Assembly (NCBI GenBank): GCA_029961685.1
Contig: JARWKL010000008.1
Coordinates: 32,241,619-32,305,618, forward strand
Source of the DNA: Aristolochia californica
Lineage: Eukaryota; Streptophyta; Magnoliopsida; Piperales; Aristolochiaceae
Length of the DNA stretch: 64,000 nucleotides
Direction of reading: 5' to 3'
Below, one piece after another: positions 10,719 to 20,959 of the stretch. The translations under genes were made by a program, and so were the position numbers. The notes beneath the pieces were generated by a model. That model worked only from the letters and a program-made list of their open reading frames with translations. It was not told the origin of the DNA and made no database searches. Numbering within the stretch: position 1 is the stretch's first letter; each line of letters begins with the position of its first letter.

Positions 10719-13700
10719 TTGGAAGAAGATTCAGAAGAGCTTCTTGAAAATGAAATTGTTGAAGTGGTACAACAGGAAGCAGAGCTCTCCCTCCATGCCA
10801 TGCATGGCCTGTGTAGTTCTAATACCATGCAGGTAAAGGCCAGGTTACATCATCTCATGCTACTTGCTTTAGTTGATTCGGGCAGCACACATAATTTTAT
10901 CAGTGAACCAGCCGCGCAACAATTGGGATTGGAAATTCAACAACAAAGGGGACTCTCAGTTTCAGTGGCCAATGGGGCCAAAATTGCTAGTGTGGGGTTA
11001 TGTGCTCACACCCCTTTCACCATTGAGGGGCATTCCTTTCAGGCAGATTTACTAGTCATTCCATTGGCTGGATTTGATTTGGTGCTCGGGGCCAAATGGC
11101 TCCAGTTATTAGGACTGATATTATGGGACTTTCAGGCTCGGACTATGACATTTTCAGCACCACAGGGCCAGATTACATTACAAGGCATTGTGGCACAGGT
11201 ACCTAACGCACTTCATACTTTGCAGCTTCAACACACTGGTGATGATCAGTTAGCTCCTTTACTTACAGCATTTGCGGATTTATTTAAGGATCCTACGGGT
11301 CTACCACCAGTGCGTCATTGCGATCACCGCATTCGTTTAAAATTGGGAACTGATCCAGTAGTGGTGCGGCCTTATCGTTACCCGCATATACAGAAAGATG
11401 ATATAGAACGACAGTCCATGCATATGCTTGCTCAGGGTGTGATCCAGCCCAGTCGATCTCCTTTCTCCTCACCAGTGTTACTTGTACGTAAAAAAGATAA
11501 ATCTTGGAGATTTTGTGTCGACTATAAGCAAATCAACTTGCACACAGTTAAGGACAAGTTCCCCATTCCAGTCGTTGACGAGTTGCTGGATGAGTTACAT
11601 GGTGCTACAATTTTTACCAAATTAGATTTGTAATCGGCCTATCATCAAATACGAGTTCACCCGGCGGATGTGGAGAAGACTGCCTTCCGCACACATCACG
11701 GTCATTTTGAGTTCCTCGTCATGCCCTTCGGTCTCTCCAATGCACCCTCCACCTTTCAGGCCCTCATGAATGAGGTCTTTTCATCACTTCTGCGCAACTA
11801 TGTGTTAGTCTTTTTTTATGACATTCTGGTCTACAACAAAAATTGGGAAGAACATCTCCACCACCTCCATCAGGTATTTACCATTCTACGCTCTCATCAT
11901 TTGGTTTTGAATAAATCAAAATATTCTTTGGGTACATCTGAGGTGGCATATTTGGGCCACGTCATATCTGCTGTGGGCGTGAAAGTTGACCAGAGCAAGA
12001 TACAAGCAGTTACAGATTGGCCGATTCCCACGTCCATCACTGCATTAAAGGGATTTTTGGGCCTCGCGGGATATTATAGAAAATTTATCCAATCTTATGG
12101 CCAGATAGCAGCACCACTCAATAACCTGCTCAAAAAAAATGCCTTCCACTGGTCTTCTTCAGCAGAACAGGCCTTTAACCTGTTAAAGGAGGCCTTAACC
12201 TCAGCGCCAGTCCTACAATTACCAGATTTTGAGGGAGACTTTGTGGTGGAATGTGATGCATCCGGGGGAGGTATAGGGGCAGTGTTACAACAATTGGGAC
12301 ACCCCATTGCTTATTTCAGCTGTTAGTTGGGACAACACCACCATAAGTTAGCTGCATATGAGAGGGAATTGATTGGGTTAGCCAAGGCTGTCCAACATTG
12401 GTGACCTTTTCTTTGGGGACGACTGTTTCTCATTCGTACAGATCATTGCAGCCGCATGTATCTTCTTGAACAGTGCCTCACCACATCCCCATAGCAGCAT
12501 TGGTTAACTAAACTCATGGGCTTCGATTTTACGGTTCATTATAAGCCCGGTAGTTCGAATTTGGGGGCTGATGCCTTATCACATCGGGATATTTCCGCCA
12601 CACAACTTTATGCTATCAGTCACCCATGTTCACTGGTATTAGATTCAATTCGTGAAGAAGTACATCAATATCCGGATCTCATGTCATTATATCAGGATAT
12701 TCAATAGGGGACAGCTGCTCCTCATTGGACGATTCAGGATCATCTCATTCTCTACAAAAACAGGATCTTTTTGCATAATACATCCCCACTTCTTCACACC
12801 ATCCTGTCCTCTATCCATGATAGCACACATGAGGGTCGACAAAAAATATATTTTCGAATCAGTCGAGACTTTTACTGGAAGGGCATGAAGAGCACAATTG
12901 CTGATTATGTAGCTGCTTGTCAGATTTGTCAAAGAAACAAGGCCGAATCTTTAAGTCCGGCCGGCCTATTGCAACCTCTGCAACTACCATCTCAAATCTG
13001 GTCTGATATTTCCATGGACTTCATTGCTAGACTTCCCATTTCATCAGGTAAATCGGTGATATTTGTCGTCGTTGATCGGTTTTCAAAATATGGGCACTTC
13101 CTTGCTTTGGCGCATCCATATACTGCTGGTTAGGTCGCTCAATTATTTATGGACAACATTGTCCGATTACATGGAATTCCCTCATCCATTACCAGTGATA
13201 GGGATGCCATTTTTACCAGTATCTTTTTGAAGGAATTATTCAAATTACAGGGCACCCAATTGGCATTTTCGTTTGCCAATCATCCACAAACGGATGGCCA
13301 AACAGAGGTTGTCAATCGCACGATTGAAATGTATCTTCGTTGTTTTGTGGGGGACGCACCTAGAAGATGGGTGAAATGGCTTTCATGGGCAGAATTTTGC
13401 TATAACACATCTTACCACACAACACTGGGCACTACTCCTTTCAGGGTAGTTTATGGCAGAGATCCACCTCGTTTGTTACCATATGAACCTGGGGCATCCA
13501 AAGTCGTCACTTTGGGCCAAGCATTAGCTGAAAGAGACGCTATGCTCACTGAGGTACGTACACATCTGCAGAAGGCCCAACACTCTATGAAACGCTTTTA
13601 TGATAAGAAGCACCGGGAGGCATCTTATTGCCCTGGAGACTAGGTGTGGTTAAAGCTTCAACACTACCGCCAGTTGTCCCTGACTGCAGCAAAGCGCCAT

Positions 13701-14062
13701 AAGCTGTGTCCAAAATATTATGGTCCATTTCCGATATTGGACCAAATTGGGCCCGTGGCATACCGCTTGCAGCTACCACCGGAAGCAAAGATCCACAATG
13801 TATTTCATGTCTCCCAATTGAAGCCCTTCCAGGGTGACTCGCCCCTACTGCACACTCCACTGCCGCCACTACATGAGGGTAGAGTTCTTTCTATTCCGGC
13901 TCAGGTAATACAAGCACGCCACATTCAAGGGGATTCGGAAATTCTTGTCCAGTGGACAGATGTCGATCCCAGTGACACCACATGGGAGCAGTTATCAGCA
14001 TTTCAACTTTTATATCCTTCCTTCGAGCTTGAGGACAAGCTCTTTCTCTAGGAGGGGGGTGA
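10719..14062 (+). pseudogene. Gyp1 pol: PR-RT-RH-IN-chromodomain
   Basis: Protease LVDSGSTHNFI at about 10873. RT from about 11380, with FTKLDL and [12 protein letters not shown], then FFYDILVYN where FFDD is expected (11810-11835). RNase H has ECDASGGGIGAVLQQ (12250). Integrase has CQICQRNK (12920), VVVDRFSKYGHF, TSDRDAIF and QTEVVNRTIEMY. The tail has ILVQWTDVDPSDTTWE..FELEDKLFL, a chromodomain-like fold of chromoviruses. Stops fall at about 11631, 12325, 12402, 12493, 12706, 13131, 13641 and 14050; most are C-to-T changes. Replication enzymes of the element, now dead. Confidence 0.93.
14050..14062 (+). other. Gyp1 polypurine tract
   Basis: AGGAGGGGGGTGA immediately before the 3' LTR; primes plus-strand DNA in this class. 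In intact relatives it is coding (QEGGD). Confidence 0.85.
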
Positions 14063-14475
14063 TGTTATGGACTCTATAGCATCACGAGTTACCAACAGGC
14101 GTATGAATTAATGAATGTGTTTTTCAATTTCCATGTAATTGTTTCTTGGTTTGGTTTTGTCTTTGGTTTGGGTTGGTTTAGCATTTATTGGTTTGAACCA
14201 TTGACCCAAGAGGTCTTTAGGGTTTTGGACGTCCTCCACCCTATTTAAGGGGATGACTAGGGTAATGAGAATTATGAATTGAGTTCACTTTAGCTAGCGT
14301 AATTTAGATAAACAGGTCAAGAGCTCCTTCAAGCTCTTTTCTGTTTTTCCCCCAATTCTCCTTTCCGAAATTCAATTCCCTTCAACCCCTCATTCCATCT
14401 CAACGTCAAGCAAGGTAATGGCAGGAAGAGAAGAGAGGAGGGTGACAAGATCCATGGCTCGTGAGGATCCTAACA
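14063..14475 (+). repeat. Gyp1 3' LTR
   Basis: 413 bp, TG..CA, followed at once by the GATTC target duplicate. Confidence 0.96.
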
Positions 14476-14752
14476 GATTCTTTGTCCCATAAATTCTTAG
14501 CTGATTTACAAGATAAATTAGAAACAACCATTTCATCACTCATGGAACTAAGAATGAGTTCCATAGCCTTAGCATTGCCATTGCAATGTCAAGGTCATCC
14601 CAATCACAAATAGATTTTGTAATAAATCTTCTCTTTACATTTTGGAATGGGATGAAGGGTCCACTCATGATAGCTTCTAATAGTTTAAATCCAATTGATT
14701 GTAAAAAGTACTCCATTCTTAGTCTCCACCATTGGTATTGTGGAGTAATGAG
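14476..14752 (-). pseudogene. Cop1 gag, N-terminal half
   Basis: Minus-strand copia gag. WWRLRMEYFLQS (near 14700) matches the W..RM.. motif at the start of plant copia gag, and ILSSMSDEMV followed by SAKNLWDKES (14476-14590) is the UBN2 core. At least one frameshift lies between the two. Its left end meets the Gyp1 insertion, beyond which the same gag resumes at 9251. Its right end meets the NA2 insertion, beyond which the gag start and leader resume at 59022. Confidence 0.8.
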
Positions 14753-15254
14753 TGTTGGAAGATGGGCTCAAGCCCACACGACCAAGGAAGGCCCACATAT
14801 TTACGAGTCTTGTAAGATGGGCCCAGACCCATAAGAAGTAGGGACCACCATGATTACCACGAGCTGACATCCATATAACATAAGTTTGAAGATCAAGTCG
14901 AACCCACAAAGATAACCACAAGCTAGTTGGAAGATCAAGAAGGACTCACAAAGATAATCACGAGCTGGTTAGAAGATCATGTGGGACCCACAAAGATAGC
15001 CACGAGGTGGCATCTTTATCTTGTCGTCACATCCTCATAGAAGAGTTCTAGTTTGAGTTATGTTGTCTTCTATTTATATTGAGTTATTTAATTATGCTAG
15101 GTCTTATATTTAAGTGTTAGAGTTTGGGTTTAATTGGGACAAAGGTAGTTTTATGGTAGTGTAACTCTACTACCTTCCTCTATTATCAATTAAGGTTCAT
15201 GTACTCTGATTATAATAAGTCAATGAAGTATTTCTCTTCTCCATAAATTTAACA
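14753..15254 (+). repeat. NA2 5' LTR (type 1)
   Basis: 502 bp, TGTTGGAAGATGGG to TTTAACA. About 60 bp longer than the NA1 LTR because a 42-bp unit (GTTGGAAGATCAAG..) is present three times near 14884-15010. Confidence 0.9.
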
Positions 15255-16923
15255 CGGTATCAGAGCAGGTTCTGTGAGTTGACTCGGTCAACCCATAGAG
15301 ATAATGTGATCTTTTCTGATTTATTATCTCTAGTTGTTTAGGTTTCATATTTATCTTTTTTTTTTTTTTTCAGTCCCTACACCCGTTAGTTGTTTTATGT
15401 TTTCCACCTCTATACTGAGATTTTAATATTGAAAAATATATATTTATGGAAAAATATTTGAGTCTACTTTCCAAGGAAAAATTATTTTTCCAATCAGAGT
15501 TATCTATAAAGAGAATTCGATATTTGAAGCAGTGAAGGTTAGATTGCAAAAGAGGTTTTAGCAGCAGCAGAAAGCTTCAACTTCTGAGGCACTTTATGTT
15601 ATCAAGAACGAGACTTTATATGGAGAATTATATGTAAAAAGAAATATCTATAAGTCTATTTTCTTACCTATTCAATAAATTCTCGATCAGAGTTTTTTAT
15701 AAGGATATATTGATCTTAGAAGAGTCAATGGTCATGCTAGCAAAAGGAGAAAAAGGTACGTAGTTCGGGAAAATTACAGTGACCGAAATCTATCAGATTA
15801 TTTATCTCAAAAGAAGTATAATTTATGAAGAAAAGTTATACTTGGATCAAAGGTATTTAAGTCTAGTTTCAAAAGGAGAAAATTTGATGTCAATCTGATA
15901 TATATTTAAAGATATATTCGCATTTGAAGAATTAAAGGTCATGTTGGTATCCTGTTGCATTGAAAAATCCGAATTTAAGCCAATAGTTTTTCGTCATTTT
16001 TTGAGTTGCTATATCAAGAAAATATCTCACTTATCCCTGGTTTGAGGGCTTATTACTATATCTATGTTATATAGGCTTATTACTACATCTATGATATTTG
16101 GTTCAATCTAGGATCACTGCCATTACCTCCCAGTTTGAGGGGGAGAAGTACAAGAAGTACAAGAAAGATGTATTTTATTCCATATGTTGTGGATAAGTTT
16201 TATGTGACCAAAATATTCAAGAAAGGGGAGCACAAAAGATGAAGCTTTTGCATCTAAGAAGAAATTTTTGCATCAGATTATTTCATGGGTCCTTTTACAA
16301 GGTTTATTATTTTGGTTCGTGTTATATGGGCCCAAGCCCATTTCAGCTGCAACTATTGGGTCTCTTTGGATGAGACATTATTATTGAAGAAGTGGTGGCC
16401 TCAGTATCTTTTCTGATACCATCCTTTATTTGACTCTCACAAATATCTTTGGGCCAATCCTTATTGTAACCTTATGAGTGTTGCTACGGTTGGGTCACCA
16501 TGATGAACGAGCTTATTAACACATCTATGTTACATCACCGTGATGGAAGAGCTTATTACTACATCTATGTTATACAACCCCCCTTAATTGGCATTTATTA
16601 TTCCTACCACTCGAGAGTCATTGTCCTATGGAGGGACACGATCATGGAGGAGTTTTATTACACTTCTGAGCATTGCGTATAAACCCACTACCTATAGAAG
16701 ATAGGAGTGTGCTCCAACCTACTGGAGTATGGGGCAATGTCATACGGCTTGGAGTGATTTTACTCACACTTATCTGATGCCAGTTGGGCCTCGTGAAAGA
16801 GTCACCAGCTTCAGGGGGAGTGTTAGAAGATATGGAGCACTACTATTTTATACAAAAAGATCCTATACATCATTTGCAGCAAGGTGAGAGTTAATGATGT
16901 TCTCTCACCCCCAGCTTGAGGGG
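15255..16923 (+). other. NA2 interior, non-coding
   Basis: Starts with the primer site CGGTATCAGAGC (15255-15266) and ends in the purine tract CAGCTTGAGGGG. The text between is similar to NA1 interior: the GAGTTATCTA block, a CCATTACCTCCCAGTTTGAG block near 16120, and two degenerate 58-bp-type units near 16497-16560. The longest ORF is about 60 codons and has no support. Probably a replication template without protein products. Confidence 0.8.
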
Positions 16924-17256
16924 TGTTGGAAGATAGGGCCCAAACCCACACGACCAAGGAAAGCCCGCATAACCAAGTGTGTTGGAAAATGGGCTCAAGG
17001 CCATAAGACCAAGGAAGACCCATGCATCCAAGAGATATAGAAGATGAGCTCAAGGCCCGTAGATCAAGGACAAGGCCCATAGCCCCACATATAATGATGG
17101 TAGGATGGTAAATAAAGAGTCATCTCATAGAGATGACATTGATGTAATTAAGTTAAAGTTCCAGGATTAAAATCCTAAACTTGAAACCCTAAGTTCAAGG
17201 GTATTATTGTAATATAGTAGTTTCATTAATCTATAAATAGAGCTTTAGGGAAAAAA
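16924..17256 (+). repeat. NA3 5' LTR (type 2), 3'-truncated
   Basis: Begins TGTTGGAAGATAGGGCCC like 58022. Runs to TATAAATAGAGCTTTAGGG and is cut by a Cop2 LTR fragment. The TATA box is present at about 17232. Confidence 0.85.
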
Positions 17257-17320
17257 TGTAAAAGCTAGGACCCCATGAGAATGACTCTAGGTTAACATGC
17301 AAGAAGAAGGAGAGAAGAGA
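17257..17320 (-). repeat. Third Cop2-type LTR, 3' end only
   Basis: TGTAAAAGCTAGGACCCC and following bases match the 17771 LTR end (TGTAGAAGTTAAGACCCC) for about 64 bp, then switch to leader sequence through a shared GAGAGAAGAGA. Confidence 0.8.
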
Positions 17321-17770
17321 ATAGATCCAACTCTTATCCTTAATCCAAACTCAACCACAAAACCAAGAGCAACTTTAGACAAGGCCTTTCTTTCTTGACA
17401 AACCGAGAGCAATTTCTTGGAAAAATAAATTCCAACTCATGGGAATACTTCAACACAAAACAAGATCCAATTGATGAAGTTCAAATGCAAAAATAATAAG
17501 GATAATTGAGTGCTGGAATTTCATCAAACATATAACGGTCATCCAACAACATAATACACTCCCATGAGTAATGTTAGATTATAGAATTGATACTAACATA
17601 TGCTAGAATCCCATATCAACGATGTTTGATTCCCATTATATAAAGGTAACTGAATCCAAATAACAAAAAAAAAACCCTCTCTTCATGGCAGAACTCCTTA
17701 TATAAACAACTTATTGAATGGATGACATAACTACTTGAATAGGGATCCTAACTTCCATGCTCTGATACCA
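17321..17770 (-). other. Second copy of Cop2 leader and primer site
   Basis: Matches 32500-33135 (for example AACTCTTATCCTTAATCC, CGGTCATCCAACAACATAA), and ends at a primer site (TGGTATCAGAG on the minus strand, 17760-17770) that abuts the LTR at 17771. About 150 bp shorter than the 32500 copy. No coding region. Confidence 0.82.
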
Positions 17771-18160
17771 TGTAGAAGTTAAGACCCCAGGAGAATGACT
17801 CTAGGTTAATGTGGAAGAAGAAGGAGAGAAGAGAGAGAAGAGGAGAAAGGAGAAGGACATTAGAGAGGAGAGTTTGGATTAAGGGAAGGAGAGAATGTAT
17901 CAAGGGAGAAGAGAGGGTAGCTGGACGATTTATCAAAGAGAGGAGAAGGCTTGAATGCCTTACCTCTTTGCTAATGCTCTTATTTATAGTGTTACAAAGC
18001 CCTAAGGGTTACAACTCAATAGATTAAAAGACATACTAAGACAATGTATTTACATCTTCATGCCATCCTTATGGAACATACCATAAAAAACCACTTTGCC
18101 ACTCCTTTGACGTGTGGGTTTCTAGCCTTGAGCTTGTGGGCTTGAGTCCATCTTCCAACA
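17771..18160 (-). repeat. Cop2 3' LTR (type 3)
   Basis: 390 bp. On the minus strand it reads TGTTGGAAGATGGACTC to CTTCTACA, with a TATAAATA box at 17981-17989. The purine tract (CAGCTTGAGGGGGAG, minus strand) lies just right of it. The first 13 bases match the type-1 and type-2 LTRs. Confidence 0.9.
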
Positions 18161-20371
18161 CTCCCCCTCAAGCTGGAGGAGAAAATACATCATAAATACC
18201 CAGCTTGCCACCTAATAAGATAGAATTTTGGATGTAACCGGTTTGGTGAAGATATCAACTAATTGCTCTTGAGATGAAACATATTGAAGAGAAATTATTC
18301 CTGCCTGAAACTTTTTTGTATAAAATGACAATCCACTTTAATATGTTTAGTTCTTTCATGGAAAATTGAATTTGACATAATGTGAATAGTTGCTTGATTA
18401 TCACAATGTAGGCCCATAGAGTCTCCATTATAAAATTCCAATTTGGTAAGAAGAGTCTTTATCCATAAAAATTGACTTACAATTTGGGCCATAGCTCGGT
18501 ATTCTGCTTCAGAACTAGATCTTGCAACCACTTTTTGATTTTCGTTTTTCCATGTGACCAAGTTCTCCCCAACAAGGGTACAATACCCAGACGTAGATTT
18601 TCTATCATTGGGACATCCAACCCAATCAGCATATGAGAAGCCTTCTATATTGAAGTGGCTATGTTATTTATATAGCAATCCTTTTCCTAGAGCACCATAT
18701 ATGTATCGTACTATTCTCTCCAACGCTTGCCAGTGAATAATTTGTGGTTTGTGCATGAATTGACTTACCACGCTCATAGCATATGATATATCTAGCCTGG
18801 TTACCGTGAGATAGATCAATTTTCCCACAGGTCTTTGATATTTGCTAGTGTCAACATCTTCTCCAGCTGTGGCACACAATTTTTCATTTGCATTCATAGG
18901 TGTATCAACTGGTCTACAGCCCTTCATTCTTGTTTCTTCAAGAAAATCCAAGACATATTTTCTTTGAGACAATATTATTCCATGGTTTTACTTGAGGACT
19001 TCTATACCCAAAAAATATTTGAGTTTACCCAAATCTTTAGTCTTGAACTCTTGACATATCATATTCTTCACTTCTTGTATACTATGAGCATCATTCCATT
19101 TGATAGTATCTTTAATATATACTGGGTGATCAACTGAGCACCTATGAAAGCCAAATCGTAGAAGCGCATGACTGAATTTATCAAACCAGGCCCGAGGGGA
19201 CTGTTTAAGCCCATATAAATATTTATTTAACAGGCATACAGACTCTCCCTCAACCACATATCCTGGTGGTTGGACCATATAAATTTCTTCGCATATATCA
19301 CCATTTAAAAATACATTTTTTACATCGAGTTGATATACTAGCCAGGATGAGTTAGCAGCAATAGAGAGGATGATATGTACCAAATTCAGTTTTTCAACCA
19401 GAAATAAAATCTCTTCATAATCTATCCATTAGCACTGAGTATAACCTTTTGCAACAAATCATGGTTTAAGGCGAGCAACCAACCCATCTAGATTGTGTTT
19501 CACCAAAAAAATCCATCTACAACCAACCGGTCATTTCCCTTTTGGGAGCGATGCCAATGTCCATGTTTGATTTTCATATAACGAATGCAATTCTTCATCC
19601 ATAGCCACCTTCCATTATGGATGCTTCAGGGCCTCCTAATAGGATTGTGGTATGGAAACAGATGAAAGAGAAGCAAGAACTGAACACACTCAAAAGATAA
19701 GCAATGAGAAGACATAAATTTGGCAATTGGATGAGACGTAGTACAAGAACGGGTTTCCTTTAGTAACACAATAGACCGAGTATCAAATTCAGGCCCAAAC
19801 ATAGGAGGATGAGAAAGACTTACCTTAGGTGGATTGGACAACTCCATAGGTGAGGGGACGACCAGTAATATCTTCATTAAATGGCACAAGTGGGCATGGA
19901 GTGGTAGGAGGAAATGTAAACCCTCGAGGAGCCTCATGTGTGGAGTAGAAGGAAGTGTCTTCAAAGAAAGTCACATCTCGAGATACCACCAACCTCCGAA
20001 GTCTAGGATTATAATAAATATATCCTTTTTTATTTTGAGAATATCCAAAACAATACACCTCAGAGATCAAGGATCAAGTTTAATTTTATGTGGTGAAGTA
20101 TCATGAACAAAACATGTGCAACCAAATACTTTAAAAGGAAGAGAAAACGGATCTTCACCATGAAACAAAAAAGAATAAGGAGTTTGATTTTGAAGTATGG
20201 ATGAAGGTAACCTATTGAAGAGAAAGTCAGCTATAAGAATAGCATGAGGCCAATAAAAGTAGGGTACCTTCATGGTCTAGAGGAGGCCCCAAGCAACTTG
20301 AAGGAGGTGACAATTCTTTCTTTCAGCAACAACATTTTGTTGAGGGGTATAGGCACATGATGTTTGATGAA
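18161..20371 (-). pseudogene. Cop2 pol: integrase C-terminus, RT, RNase H
   Basis: Integrase C-terminal piece at 20067-20273 (MKVPYFYWPHAIL, PFKVFGCTCFVHD). RT at 18988-19383 has YQLDVKNVFLNGD (catalytic Asp) and YGLKQSPRAWFDKF. From HPVYIKDTIKW it passes straight to QEVKNMICQEFKTKDLG: the YVDD block is deleted. RT thumb is at 18664-18972. RNase H at 18295-18561 has SSSEAEYRAMA and CDNQATIHIMSN. The left end meets the purine tract; the right end is the Cop3 insertion. Stops and frameshifts are present as well. Confidence 0.9.
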
Positions 20372-20455
20372 TGTTGAATTTAGGATCCCATTTCCATAAT
20401 TCCGACCAAGAGAAAGAAGAAAGAAAAAGAAAAGAGCAAAGAGAGGTTGCGCCAA

Positions 20456-20498
<43 letters not shown>

Positions 20499-20959
20499 AA
20501 GTAAGTCAAGAATGAGATGCGTAACTTGATGAATTCTGAATTAAAACTCCTCTATTTATAGTAGAGGAGGAGGTAGAGTCCTTATACAATTAGCCTTTCA
20601 ATCCTAATTACATTCCAACTCTAACTCTCTAAGATAAGTTTATCCAAACCAATCTACTAGAAGACTAATATGAGTTGAACTAGGACTCTTTCTTCATTCA
20701 CGTGAATATAAGGGAGAAGGCCAACTCGTGGCCTTATCCTTGTGGGTCTTTCATGATCTTCCAACTCATCTTGATAAGGTTTACAACTCGTGAGATATTT
20801 GTGGGTCCCACTTGATCTTCAAGTCTTCTAACTCAATTCAACTTGTGCTTCTTAATTCCTTAACTCGTGCTTGCTTGGGTGAGGAATCTTCTTGGTTTCC
20901 CACGTCCTCATGGTGGGTCCCACCAGCTCGAGCACCATGGTGGGTCCCACAGTGTAACA
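20372..20959 (-). repeat. Cop3 3' LTR (type 4)
   Basis: 588 bp; minus strand TGTTACACTGTGGGACCC to TAAATTCAACA. TATAAATAG box (minus) at 20553-20561. Contains an expanded GA run. Confidence 0.92.
20458..20492 (+). repeat. GA dinucleotide run in the Cop3 3' LTR
   Basis: About 16-17 uninterrupted GA units; the matching place in the other Cop3 LTR (about 30073-30087) has roughly seven, and in Cop5 fewer. Confidence 0.9.

Larger units (their letters stand above)
9257..14475 (+). mobile_element. Gyp1: full-length Ty3/gypsy chromovirus
   Basis: 5219 bp with two 413-bp LTRs that differ at about 11 positions by eye (about 97% identical). The 5-bp target duplication GATTC is exact (9252-9256 and 14476-14480). 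Primer site, polypurine tract, gag, protease, RT, RNase H, integrase and chromodomain-like tail are all in order. At least ten premature stops make it non-functional. It is inserted into the gag gene of Cop1 in the opposite orientation. Confidence 0.96.

Noticed and set aside
10568..10828. 86-codon Ser-rich antisense ORF recurring opposite the gag zinc knuckle (also 24299-24559 and 36796-37056)
   Set aside because: Same reason: a mirror of glutamate-rich gag codons. No evidence for expression.
13585..13869. 94-codon antisense ORF that recurs in Gyp1, Gyp2, Gyp3 and Gyp4 opposite integrase C-terminus
   Set aside because: It is the complement of a conserved coding region; openness follows from sense codon constraint. 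No start-site or domain support.
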